From Entonaema liquescens (Eukaryota; Ascomycota; Sordariomycetes; Xylariales; Xylariaceae): DNA of 64,000 nt. The notes below the pieces were generated by a model. The model worked only from the letters and a program-made list of their open reading frames with translations. It did no database searches and was not told where the DNA came from. The stretch spans positions 2,418,001 to 2,482,000 of the forward strand of contig CADCSX010000023.1 of assembly GCA_902805475.1 (NCBI GenBank), in the 5' to 3' direction. Shown piece by piece: positions 1-10,323 of this stretch (within the stretch, counting starts at the first letter, position 1; the number at the start of each line of letters is the position of its first letter). A program made the position numbers and the translations under genes.

Positions 1-2452
1 GATGGATGTGGCGGAGGACATCGAAAGGCGTTGCGAGCGTTGGAGGCAAAGGCACATGACTGAGGAGGAACGGGAGCTCGCGGGTAGCCTTGGAGCACGT
101 CTCGCTGCAGAACGCGCGCATCTATCACAACTACTTGCCAAGCTCCCGACAATACCGTCCGGGTCCCACGCTCGTGAGACACTTGACGATCAGATCAGTG
201 CGGTAGAGGAGAAGATCAGTCTGATGACAGAAATGTTGCGGCCCCTGAGGCATGGCGCCGCGTCGAAGATAGATGGCTTGACGGCTGGTGAGAGTGGCCT
301 CTGGACACCCCGAGCGTACGGCATCCTTGGTAGAGATGTTACGAGAGTGGGCTTCTGGAAGGATTGGCTTCGGGCCGTTATCGTACCAATGACAGATGGC
401 GGGCTTTTACGCATACCTCCAAGTTCCCCACGAGTTGGTCGTTGGCAACCACTGGAACGATACGTGGTCAACTTGTGCACCGAAGCATTCAGCCCTCTCG
501 GTTCTAAAACCCAGGTTGAGATTGGTGTGCGCGAACTGCGTCTGTATGCGCGGAAGGAGGCCATCAACGAGCTCCCGGGCTCTCGTAATACTGACCTCTA
601 TGCCCTTTTCAGGTCTCTCTCCCTAGAGAACATTGTCACCCTTTTTGAGTATGCGATGTCCGAATCCCGAATTATCTTCCTCTCTTCGCATACCGCAATG
701 CTGCACCTGGCTTCCCACGCTCTGGCTAGCCTATTATATCCATTAACTTGGGCGAGCATTTTCATACCTATCCTACCAGCACGGCTTATCTCTGCTCTCG
801 ATGCGCCTTGCCCTTATATCGTCGGTATTGAGCGGAGATACGATAATATCACGCTTCCAGATGACGATTATGTCCTGGTTGACCTCGATAAGGATACAAT
901 TGATTCGACGACACTCCCAGTTCGTCTTCCAAAGCAGCATCGTCGGAAACTCCTTTCCCTCTTGCAATTTGCAGCGCCTCATAGCTTGCGCTACGGTGTC
1001 ATGACAGGGCCGCCTCCTTATGCGATTGAATCCTTCCCCTATGATTCCTTCTCCGTCGAGAATAGTACTCTTGTCAACGAGAAAGCCGTACCGAGTATGC
1101 TATATAAATGGGTAGCACAAAACTCGTCGTCTTTCGGGGAAGCCGAGCCAGCAGATAGCGTCAAGCCACCTGTGTTTAACGCTTTCTTGCACGCGAAGCC
1201 CGGGGCCGACAGGCCTACCACCAGCAAATCAAACAAGACTAGCCCTCCATCGTCCGTATCACCTGTCTCCGTGAACTTCCCGCCTATGCCTGCTACACCG
1301 GTTTCTAGAAGCGACTCTGGATACGCACTATCGTCCACGCTGAGAGAAAAGAGGTCAGGTCATTTCGAGAAAGAAGGTCGGCGCAGCTCATCGTTCGGCC
1401 ACGCCCCCGTTCACCGACCCCACGCACCATTCTTTAATGGCCATCAATCAAACCTATCCATCTCCGCCATTTCGATCGATTCCCAGTCATCTTATGGAGG
1501 CTATGCCCCGTCAACCTATGCTCAGTCGACTCTGGCAGCATCCACAGTGATGCCAAATATGCTTGTTCAGCCTGTGGAAAATACTGACTCTACGATGTGG
1601 GTCGAAGGGCATTGTTTCAATCACTGTGGCAATGACACAACCTCAACCTGTGCAATTTGCGATGAGCGTTGTGAGGGTGATGGATGGTACAAGTGCTCTG
1701 GTTGTGGAGCAATTTCGCACGGACGCTGTCTTGGATGCGTTTGTCTCGTGTGTCCGGTTGCTTTCAATGCCGATAAGGTTCGGGCTTCTTTCGTTCGCTG
1801 TCTTGCGAGTCTTCTTTACACGTACCGCAAGTACCTAGGTCGGCCAACGAAGGAGCAAAAAAACAATGGCCAACTTTATGGATTTGACATGAATGGCTTC
1901 ATCAAAAGCTTACCATACGACCAGCAAGAGTATGTAACGATGATGAAGGAGACGCAAGGTAAGTCAACTATGGTTAACTCTTGTCTGGTATTATTTACTA
2001 ATCATCTATTAGCATTTAATGAATTCATCCATGAACGTGAGACGAAACCTGGTACCAACCCAGAGATTCGGCTTTTTGACGACATAATTCTTGCTAAGAA
2101 AGCTCGCGGCAAAACCAGCTTATCTTCGGGATTGTCACGCCTCTCAACAATAAGGGCCTCACATGGCGTCTCGGCATCCCTCCCCGGCCTCCAGATACCA
2201 TCCAGGCACATGAAACCAACATCTTTTCTAACCGACACATCTGATCACATATGGAGAACTGCTAGTGTTCCTGTGCCAAGTTCGAAATTCCAGGGCGATT
2301 ATCATTCAGTGACAACGAGGATGCCGGCTCGGCTAGACCCTACACTGATGAAAGAGCCTCGTGCTATACAAGGTGTACCGCATCCCGAACAACGCAGAAG
2401 AGGCGTAATGAGGAAGCAGGTCCCTAGTATGATGATCCCCAACTCTCCCTAA
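1..2452 (+). CDS. DENN-domain protein, 5' truncated by window edge
   Basis: The reading frame is already open at the left edge, so the true start lies upstream; about 800 residues are visible. The central part reads as a cDENN core (NELPGSRNTDLYALFRSLSL, then SESRIIFLSSHTAMLHLAS and DAPCPYIVGI). After a Ser/Pro-rich linker comes a Cys/His-rich C1-like zinc module (from CFNHCGND to CVCLVCP), followed by a dDENN-like segment (VRCLASLLYTYRKYLG). DENN proteins are usually Rab guanine-nucleotide exchange factors in membrane traffic; that role is inferred from the family. I place one intron at 1959..2012 (GTAAGT, branch TACTAAT, TTAG), which joins ETQ to AFNEFIHER. The intron is 54 bp and has no stop, so the unspliced frame also stays open. 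The stop is at 2450-2452. DENN assignment is good; the exact subfamily is unknown. Confidence 0.85.
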   Translation, partial: MDVAEDIERRCERWRQRHMTEEERELAGSLGARLAAERAHLSQLLAKLPTIPSGSHARETLDDQISAVEEKISLMTEMLRPLRHGAASKIDGLTAGESGLWTPRAYGILGRDVTRVGFWKDWLRAVIVPMTDGGLLRIPPSSPRVGRWQPLERYVVNLCTEAFSPLGSKTQVEIGVRELRLYARKEAINELPGSRNTDLYALFRSLSLENIVTLFEYAMSESRIIFLSSHTAMLHLASHALASLLYPLTWASIFIPILPARLISALDAPCPYIVGIERRYDNITLPDDDYVLVDLDKDTIDSTTLPVRLPKQHRRKLLSLLQFAAPHSLRYGVMTGPPPYAIESFPYDSFSVENSTLVNEKAVPSMLYKWVAQNSSSFGEAEPADSVKPPVFNAFLHAKPGADRPTTSKSNKTSPPSSVSPVSVNFPPMPATPVSRSDSGYALSSTLREKRSGHFEKEGRRSSSFGHAPVHRPHAPFFNGHQSNLSISAISIDSQSSYGGYAPSTYAQSTLAASTVMPNMLVQPVENTDSTMWVEGHCFNHCGNDTTSTCAICDERCEGDGWYKCSGCGAISHGRCLGCVCLVCPVAFNADKVRASFVRCLASLLYTYRKYLGRPTKEQKNNGQLYGFDMNGFIKSLPYDQQEYVTMMKETQGKSTMVNSCLVLFTNHLLAFNEFIHERETKPGTNPEIRLFDDIILAKKARGKTSLSSGLSRLSTIRASHGVSASLPGLQIPSRHMKPTSFLTDTSDHIWRTASVPVPSSKFQGDYHSVTTRMPARLDPTLMKEPRAIQGVPHPEQRRRGVMRKQVPSMMIPNSP

Positions 2453-3520
2453 AAAATATCAATAGCTTGAGTTGGCTGTGCCGACTACGTGCCCAGAACG
2501 ACGAGTTGGATTCAGCAGCTTGCTAGAATGTAATATTAACCTGGCCAAGGGCCTTTAGCCTAGCCAGATCATGTACAATAGCTCTGCGAGGGGATAGGGG
2601 GTGAGGGGAAGATCCCCAGAGTCGCATTCATCTGAGAAACAGGAGATTCCAAGATTGCAGTCTATATTCCATTCCCGTTCCGAACTAGCATCTAATGGCG
2701 ACCTTTTTATAGCATTACGCGAATGAGAGAATCAGGAGGAATAATGTCTAGCTAAAATTTGCTTATTAGACGAACTAGCTGGGACAGCTCAGCGTAGTTA
2801 AGGAGTGAGAAGATGAATATGAAAAGGGGAAGACGCTGGTGGCGATGAGGGAGAAGTGGAGAGAATCACTGTGGAAAAAGACCAGCTTGAATATGTCGTT
2901 GGACTTATTACAGAGATAGGCAGGCAGATCGCGCTCAATTTACAGAAAGAACCTCTGAAAGGGAGATATAAGATGAGATGAATGAGTACATGGTGATGTG
3001 AATCGCAGAAATTATAGCACAGAATGCACGTGGTCTTCAATTGGATTGTGATTTGCACGTAAACTTTTTTTTTTTTTTTGAAATATTGATTTTGGAACTG
3101 TTGTGTTCGCTGTTGCGGCGCCAAGCCTTCTCCCCTTTTCTGCGATCTGGGTATACTTTGACTGACACTAGGATACTATATGTGTGCCCCGAACTATCCT
3201 TAGCAACAATTGTATTCTTTTACATGTTGGATTTGTCCTTCGCATTAGGTTGGCCCGACTGGTGATTGGCTGATTACCTGAATGGGAACGTCGTGTTTAT
3301 CTCCTTTCCCTTCCAGAGTACAAACTTGGGGTTCTCATGCTTCATATTGTTTCCCTTACAGCGACCCTTACAGCGAGGCAATTTCCCCTGCCTCCGCAGA
3401 TTCCGCCCTGGTTTCCAGACTAGAGAAATTGTCGTGTCCTATGTGTAGATGGCCTATTAGCTGCTATCTTGAGCAAAAGCCCCTGAACAGGCTAAACTGG
3501 TCTTTAAGTTAGGTTCTCTC
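2453..3520. other. Intergenic, convergent 3' regions
   Basis: About 1.07 kb between the stop of the DENN gene and the stop of YPI1, which point toward each other. It holds short poly-T and poly-A runs (for example the T run near 3066-3079) and nothing with convincing coding signal. It probably carries both 3' UTRs. Confidence 0.6.
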
Positions 3521-4163
3521 TCATCGGGTGCCGCCCCCAGCACTAGGGTTCCCCCGACCACCTGAATTCTTCCCATCACCTCCCGGGTTAGATTTAGGTT
3601 TGGGCTTTGGTTGCCGCTCGTAGGCGTTGGGACTCGGCCTGCGCCTGCGCTGGTTTCCTCCGCCTCCATTCCCATGGCTATGGCTGTGGTCGTGGTCATG
3701 ATTGTGATTGTGATTATGCTGCTGCTGCTGGCGCCGCCGCGCTGCTAGTGCCCTTTCTCGAGGGTCGTCTGGTACGCCGCCATCTGAGTCCGAATCAGAT
3801 GATGAAGAAGAGTCATCGTCTGATGAGGACTCGTCGGAGGATTCGCCTACTTGGCTTGGCGGGTGGTATATGCAGCATACTAATCCATCACGCGTTAGAA
3901 ATTTAGCAATAAGAAGTAAGGAATATAGAAGTACCTTTCGATCGCTTCCGTCCGAGACCCTCATTATCTACTACGGACTCGGCCCACTGGACGCGGTGAT
4001 CGGACGCGGGATACGCGCCGCGTAGGCGCAGGATGGCGGGGGCTGCAGGCGCGGGGGTCTCGGTGCCGGTCTGGGTTCCGGAGCCGGTAGATGCTTCCGT
4101 CTGGACCTGGGTCTGGGAGCCCTGGGGACGATCTCGCTGTCGTTGGGGATTTGGCGCAGACAT
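3521..4163 (-). CDS. YPI1: Type 1 protein phosphatase regulator Ypi1 (inhibitor-3 family)
   Basis: Two exons, 4163..3935 and 3879..3521, with a 55 bp intron (3934..3880), give 195 aa. The joint restores the family core: LRLRG, then the PP1-docking motif RVQW, then VDNEGLGRKRSK joined to VCCIYHPP. Ypi1/inhibitor-3 proteins bind PP1 (Glc7) in the nucleus and regulate it. An acidic serine stretch follows the core, as in homologues. The C-terminal half is odd: a His-rich run alternating with Asn, Asp and Ser (HNHNHNHDHDHSHSH), then a Pro/Lys/Gly tail. The start is a true ATG at 4163. At 195 aa it is longer than the yeast protein, mostly because of this low-complexity tail. Confidence 0.9.
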
Positions 4164-5713
4164 TGTTTACGGACTCGTGTGTATAGTTTATGTGTACGTA
4201 TAAAGTAACACTGAGAGTGGAGTGGGGTGGGAAAAAAAGAAGACGTAGACAATAATAATAAAGAGTCAAGTAAGGTAAGAGCAAGAAAACTTCTACGATT
4301 CGTTTCCTGGGTATTTACTGCTCTCTTTCCCTTTCCCCTACGAAGCGAGGATGGGAAAATGTTGTCGAATGAAGTGGATGGTTAAACGGTATACTGGATC
4401 CGTGTTCCCGCTACGTTACCTGCGGCACGCCGTTGCTGGTACTGCTGGTGGTGCTAGGTGTTGCTGCTGCTGCTGGGTGTTCCTACGTGCAGGTTTTCTG
4501 CGGAGTCAGGGAGAGGAGTAAAAACGATCGTCTATGTATGCATACGTGTAGGCCTTGGAACGGTCGAGGGTTTATCGAAGGATTAACAGAAAAAAAAAAG
4601 GCCTGGTTCCTCTCGGCTTCACCCGCAATCGATTGGGATTCTAGGGTTTCTAGTTGTTCGGAATTGTTCTTATTTTTATTTTCTTGTTTGTACTGTTTGT
4701 TTCTTTTCTGTAACGTTCCGGACGCCCCGAGGGGTGAGCGCTTTTGTATGCGGGAGAGGTTTTGAGAAATTCTGGAATGAGCGATTATATGGAATATGGA
4801 TTTTAGATATCTCCAAAAAAGGGTTTCGTATTAATTTCGTTTTCGCCCCCCCTCGTTACTTTCTCTCACTCCCCCGCTCTTTTTTTTCTTTTGTCTCGTA
4901 ACCTCTGGTCCTCTGGTCCTCTGGTCCCTCTCTTTGGGTCAACAAAGTCGCGCACGAGGCACACAACTCGTCCCCTTGTGTGTGTACTGGGTATGGGGTA
5001 TGTATGTATGTAATGTAATAAAAGGATACCTTGGGGTAATACCAAAATAGTAAAGCTGAATGGACACCTTTGGGAAGCACGAGACGGAGAAACGGGTAAC
5101 CCGACGAGAAGGTTAACCAGTGATAATGAAGTGTGAATTTATCTTCGTGAATTATTGGGTTTTCCCGCCTTAAGCTTTTTTACCTAACCCCAAATATATA
5201 GCAAATATATTCTCCATGTAAGGAGTGTTATGTTACATTCCCAATCTTGAAGCTTCTAGACAATGGGAGTGATCCAGGTCATGGGGAAGATGGGGAAAAT
5301 GGGACCGGGAAAAAACAATCAGGTTGTTATCATGTTATCGTTAAAGTATCGCCCCACCACTACCACCACTACCACTACTACTGCCCCGCGTCATAGAACC
5401 CACCCTTTTCCTTCGCTTACTCATCACTGTCTATTCCACTACTATACACTACACCCCTAACCCAGTAGCCCGGTTCAGGGTCTGATCCATCTTAGTTAGG
5501 TAATTGATTTTTGAAATTCTCAAGGTCGATTTCACGTGAGAAAAGATTTACAATCGTCAAAGTTGATGCAGTCATCATCTTCTTTCTATTTTGGCTAGTT
5601 AATACATGTATAATAACTACATGATTTACATAGTTCTATCTTATATGACACATATGCATTTATTTATTTAGTTACTTTATCTCGGTACTTGTTAGAGTTG
5701 GGCTTTGAGTGTA
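4164..5713. promoter_or_regulatory. YPI1 upstream region and GEP3 3' flank
   Basis: This 1.55 kb is shared by the promoter/5' UTR of YPI1 and the 3' flank of GEP3, both transcribed leftward. It is rich in pyrimidine tracts. Low-complexity patches include three copies of CTCTGGTCCT near 4905-4930, TGTATG repeats near 4997-5012 and a CCA/CTA triplet run near 5353-5382. Short open frames here (for example 4433..4765) show no family resemblance. Confidence 0.5.
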
Positions 5714-8002
5714 TTAAAACGAAGAGCGGCCAGTAGCTTCTTTCTCCCGCCTTCGCTTCTTCTCGAGTTTCTTCATACCCTTCATACTTCTCCTAGGCCT
5801 CGATCTTTTCGATGCTGCAGTAACCTTCGGCTTGTTCAACATCCAGCCATTCATAGGTCTACGGGCAGAGATAAAGTTGCCCTCGGGACTATACACGTCC
5901 ACGATAGGCCAATTGGGTTCAACATTTTCGTCGTACTCTACAACAGGAGGGGGGGGAGGAGGGGGAGGAGGGAGGGAGTGACCTTTTCTAGGATCCACAG
6001 CAAGGGCCTCCAGCCTTTCTAATGCTGAATGCTGCCTTTCTTCCTGAGAGGGTGGCTTCTTTCTAGGGTCTTCAACAAGGGCCTCTAGTCTTTCTAATGC
6101 TGAAAGCTGCCTTTTTTCCTGAGGTTGCTCAACCTTTTCCTCGCGTTCCTCAGCAGGCGGCGTGTCCGATGCTATCTTTTGCTTGTAAAGATCCTTTGTG
6201 CGCACTTGAGCGGTAATCTCAACCCACCCGACACCCTCAATCAGGATGTCAGTAGACACAACTCGATATGGTAGTCGGTCTACACTTAGACCGATGGCAT
6301 CTCTCCTCGTTAAAGGGCCAGTTCGTTGCTTCGTCACGTCCCATTTGAGCTCGAAAGAGCCTGCTAGTTTCGTCTTCTCGCCGGTCCCCGGTACTGCTAT
6401 ATTTTCAACGTTGACCTCGCCTGTCTGGTTCTGGATTCCAATCGCCTTGTCCGTCCTGGAAACATGAGCCTCAATTGGTGTGAATGCATATGTCAACATG
6501 GTTGGTGCTGGATCTCTCGGTGTAATCCGGATGAAGCCACCAAGAAGCAAGGATCGACCTGGTGTAAGTGTCATTTGTTCTGGTACCACTCGAGAGCGCA
6601 TAACCAAAGATAAGCGATGTTCATCCCTGACATATTTCTCAAGGCCAGTACGTTCTAAACCAGGAAGGTCTATTAGTTCTCCTCGGCCGTTGCCGAACGG
6701 AATTCGGATTGGCGATGCTGTCGTTCCTGGTAAGTCGGAAACTAACGGCATATCTGGATAGTTTGTCTCCCTGATCGCGGGCGGTAGGAGGGAATATTCG
6801 TCAAAGTCTTCATCCTCTATTTCCTCTATCTCTTGAGCTGCCAAGTCATCATGTACCAGTCCTGGCTGGGCCTCGGCCTCCTTTGAGGTTCTTGCGTGCA
6901 TATCAACACTGATTTGATGTCTTGAAGGGGTACGGTCCATTCTACCCTTGGGAAAGACAGACTCAAATAAATGACTCTTTCCAACGTTTGCCTTGCCGAC
7001 CATCCAACCAGCACCACCCCTTCTCCATATATCTTCTTTCAGTTCCTTAGTCCACCAACCCCGTTTAGAGCTGAGGGCTATTAGATTGCCCAGGCGCACA
7101 TTACGTCCTGTCCGTCCAAGAGCTTCCCGAAGCACCTCCTGTAAATACGGAAATAGCTTATCTGCCTGAGCTTTTGTCGGGGCGAGTAGATCGCATCTTG
7201 TTATTACGAAACTCAGCTCCATCCTCTGGTTGCTATAGAACTTTCCTGCCCTAGAACGTCGGTTTTTGGTCCTCAGAGGCATATTTTCGAGCAGGTATGA
7301 GAGTTGCGGTAATAAGGACATGGGAAAGTCGGCGGCGTCGAGTACATGGTAAATGTGATTATATTTATACGGAGACTCGAAAATGGTATCCCTAATTGAT
7401 TCTATCGAAGGGTGATATATCGATTCTCCAGCGTGGTTATGTAGTAATGCATGGCATCTATCACATAGAGGTACCTTTGGAGGTCCTCGTTGGTATGCTT
7501 CCGGAGGAACTATACTCAGCGCAAGCGCTTCTACATCAACCCCCTTCCGTCTCAGCTCCTCAGGGTCGAAGTGTTTAAGCGCATCTTCGTAGACTTGGTC
7601 CTCGCGTCGAGAACGGTTCGCAAGGTGAGGCCTAAGATAGTTTTGGACCGCTTTGCGATTCAGGTCAAAGTATCCAGGTTGGTTAGGAAAGGTAGTTTGC
7701 GACAAGGCGCCACAGCCCCGGCATTGCTTTGGTAGCTTTTGAGTCGGGCGACTCTGTTGAGAACTACTTTCTGGAAGTACTGAACCCTCTGTAAGCTTAT
7801 CGGCTTGTATGTGCAAGCAACGATGTTGCACCCTCCATCGTGAAGGTCGTACTCGAGAAGCGGATGCGACAGCGCCAAGTCTCTGGGTATACGATACAGG
7901 ATTTATAGACGGGCATAAAAATAGAGGTAGCTCAACTCTTCTTGGATGTTCTGCAATATTTAATGCGGTATTGAGCCATCTTGACGACAAGGCGCGGTGC
8001 AT
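5714..8002 (-). CDS. GEP3: Mitochondrial circularly permuted GTPase Gep3 (YqeH-like)
   Basis: An intronless frame of 762 aa from the ATG at 8002; the frame extends upstream only through a GTG. The N terminus is Arg-rich and non-acidic, like a mitochondrial presequence. A C4 zinc site follows (CRGC at 94-97, CDRC at 180-183). The GTPase motifs come in permuted order: G4-like TRCD (268-271), G5-like SSKRG, G1 GKANVGKS (336-343), then PGTT and G3 DLPG (445-448). That order plus the zinc site is diagnostic of the YqeH/Gep3 group, which acts in small mitoribosomal subunit assembly. Near the C terminus a 25-residue segment containing SALERLEAL is duplicated, followed by a polyproline run and a basic tail. 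The start lies 411 bp from divergent GET2. Confidence 0.9.
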   Translation of the reverse strand: MHRALSSRWLNTALNIAEHPRRVELPLFLCPSINPVSYTQRLGAVASASRVRPSRWRVQHRCLHIQADKLTEGSVLPESSSQQSRPTQKLPKQCRGCGALSQTTFPNQPGYFDLNRKAVQNYLRPHLANRSRREDQVYEDALKHFDPEELRRKGVDVEALALSIVPPEAYQRGPPKVPLCDRCHALLHNHAGESIYHPSIESIRDTIFESPYKYNHIYHVLDAADFPMSLLPQLSYLLENMPLRTKNRRSRAGKFYSNQRMELSFVITRCDLLAPTKAQADKLFPYLQEVLREALGRTGRNVRLGNLIALSSKRGWWTKELKEDIWRRGGAGWMVGKANVGKSHLFESVFPKGRMDRTPSRHQISVDMHARTSKEAEAQPGLVHDDLAAQEIEEIEDEDFDEYSLLPPAIRETNYPDMPLVSDLPGTTASPIRIPFGNGRGELIDLPGLERTGLEKYVRDEHRLSLVMRSRVVPEQMTLTPGRSLLLGGFIRITPRDPAPTMLTYAFTPIEAHVSRTDKAIGIQNQTGEVNVENIAVPGTGEKTKLAGSFELKWDVTKQRTGPLTRRDAIGLSVDRLPYRVVSTDILIEGVGWVEITAQVRTKDLYKQKIASDTPPAEEREEKVEQPQEKRQLSALERLEALVEDPRKKPPSQEERQHSALERLEALAVDPRKGHSLPPPPPPPPPVVEYDENVEPNWPIVDVYSPEGNFISARRPMNGWMLNKPKVTAASKRSRPRRSMKGMKKLEKKRRREKEATGRSSF

Positions 8003-8413
8003 CTTATCGTAAAATGGTAAGAAGAAAATAATGACATGTGAGAGATCAGAGACCACAGTAAAAAAAAAAGTTCGACCAAAATATTTTAGAAATTTTTGGT
8101 CGCATCAAAGCCAGTGACGTTAGAGCTAAAAAAGAATCCCTGGACCCTTAACCCCTGCTACCACGAGCGATAAGATTATCGATATAGAAAATCCCGAGTA
8201 CATAGTACGTACAGGTGTCAGCTGCTACGTCAATTATTGGATCCAGCTGTCCTTCTTTCCATACCTATTGTACAACTTCCAAAAAGTACAACTCAACTCA
8301 CCTCATCCCTGCATATTTATTTTACATCTTACATCTTACATCTTTCATCTTTCATCGCTCAACAGCTGACTGACCTATCTGTTCACATTAAACACTCAGT
8401 TATCGCCTCAACA
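8003..8413. promoter_or_regulatory. Divergent promoter between GEP3 and GET2
   Basis: The two start codons face away from each other across 411 bp. The GET2 side has a pyrimidine-rich leader with repeated CATCTTA / CATCTTTC units (about 8326-8358). No recognised factor site was assigned. Confidence 0.6.
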
Positions 8414-9523
8414 ATGACAGAAGGTGTCCCGGCTACGGAAGATCCAGCGGCAGCGCGGGCTGCAGAGCAAGCACGCCTACGCAAAGAGCGCCGCGAGGCT
8501 AAGATTAAAGCTGGAGGAGCAGCACGATTGAACAAGATCACAGGATTGGGAGGAGGTGTACAAAGAGGTAGGATCCTTGGATTTTTGGTTCAGCATCCAA
8601 TTATCTAACTGTCATACATAGATCCAGTACCTCAGCCATCATCGGAAGGAAACTCAACCACATCAACTCCAATCACGAAACCCACTCAGGCCTCAGAGCA
8701 ACATGGAGACCCAGATGAGGTCGATATATCGCAGCACTATTACGAGCCGAATACTACCGCTCGCCCTCCGCCCGACACCACTCCACCCAATGACATCTCG
8801 GAAGCTCAACTACGGCAGATGATCCTTGGCTTAGATCGCCAGTCTTCTGCCGGCGGCGCCACCCCTCCACAACCGGGCCGGAATCCGCTCGGCAACGGCC
8901 CCCTACCGCCGGTCCCCGGAGCGGAGGGTATGGATGAAGACCCCATGATGAAGATGCTCTCGCAGATGATGTCAGGCGGCATGCCCGGCGGTGCAGGGGG
9001 AAACCCCTTCGCTGGCACGCCTATGGAGGGCCTACTCGGCGGTCTAGGTGGATTGAACCCCAACGCAGGTGCCGCTGGCCCGAATGCCACGCAACAAGCG
9101 CAACAAGTCGCCACTGACAAGAGCGCCAATCTCTGGCGCATTCTTCACGCCATATTCGCTCTCGGCCTAGGTCTCTACGTCGCGCTGTCCACAACCTTTA
9201 CCGGCACGCTGACGGAGCGTGAGCACTCCGCTATCAACACCACCACCGAAGGCGCCGAGACGGATAGCGTCGAGCGCGCGCGCTCCTATTTCTTCGTCGT
9301 GTTTGCGTCTGTCGAAGCGCTACTGCTGACCACGCGGTATTTCTTCGATAAAGGGCGAGAGCCCCCCAAAGGCTGGATGTGGACTGTGAGCGGGTTTCTG
9401 CCGGGACGCGCCAAGACGTATTCCCAGCACGCGCTGCGGTACGGACAGATGCTGGGCACGGTTAGGGGTGATGCGCTGGTTTGTGTGTTTGTGCTGGGCG
9501 TTTGCTCGTGGTTGAGATCGTGA
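8414..9523 (+). CDS. GET2: GET complex subunit Get2
   Basis: Exons 8414..8567 and 8622..9523, with a 54 bp intron (branch CTAAC), give 351 aa. The N terminus carries the short basic cluster LRKERREAKI, the type of motif by which Get2 recruits the Get3 ATPase. A long Pro/Gly/Met-rich cytosolic linker follows. The C-terminal third has three hydrophobic segments (around WRILHAIFALGLGLYVAL, SYFFVVFASVEALLL and DALVCVFVLGVCSW), as expected for the ER-membrane receptor that inserts tail-anchored proteins. The ATG at 8414 is chosen because it begins the conserved N-terminal region. The low overall conservation of this family makes the call rest on the basic motif plus membrane topology. Confidence 0.82.
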
Positions 9524-10323
9524 CCGTGGGAGTTTGCTGTTTGTTGTTGATCTGCTAGGATCGAGGTATGCGGTAGTTGATAGAGCCGCGCATATTTGCG
9601 TAGTCGAAGTAATATAATATGATATCATGCACAGAACGCTGAGTTAATACGAAATGAAATGGTTAATCATTGATTATGACGTTGAGTGTTTTATCATAAC
9701 TAACCTAACTTGTTTGTTTTCCACGCCGAGGCTACGACGTTTGATCCCAAATTGGATGCTATGTCAAGTATACACAGAGTGATCTATGTCTATAGCTGTG
9801 TTGTACCATTGGATTATAAGGCTAGCTCTATACCAGGAGAGACGTAGATCAAATTGTATCCGAGTGCCCAAACCAACATCCACGAGCTAGGGAAAGAGTA
9901 TTTAATAGGAAGTTAACTTGCACAAATGTATTTTTTAAGCAATAAGAGGTGGAAAATGTTGTCGAGACCACTTCCGAGTCCTTCATTAACTCCTAAATCC
10001 ATTATTACTCCTTGTCCAATTGCTTTCTCTTCTCTAGAAACCACCCTTCGCGGCAACTTCTGTCTAGGTTGATTACACGCAATTATAGTATTTGGATTAG
10101 GAACACAGTATGCTGATGCTCTCCTTTTCAAGCTCTATGTATCCTGCTTGATGCCTTTGCCCTTGTCTAATGCAAAATCTCCTTACAAATACACCATTTC
10201 CTCAGCTAGGTAAGATTACAATGTTTTACAAAGTAAAATATGAGGTGAAATCACGAGGTCAAGTATAGGTATCGCTCAGGGAGGAGAGGCGGCGAGGAAG
10301 CCGTTATGGCTCTAGAACCGCTC
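9524..10323. other. Intergenic, convergent 3' regions
   Basis: About 0.8 kb between the stops of GET2 and the TMEM135-like gene. No coding or RNA feature was recognised. Positions 10304-10323 belong to the frameshifted tail of the neighbouring gene (see findings). Confidence 0.5.

Noticed and set aside
4433..4765. 110-aa plus-strand frame upstream of YPI1
   Set aside because: Built from CTG/TGC runs and T-rich sequence in a likely 5' UTR; no family match recognised.
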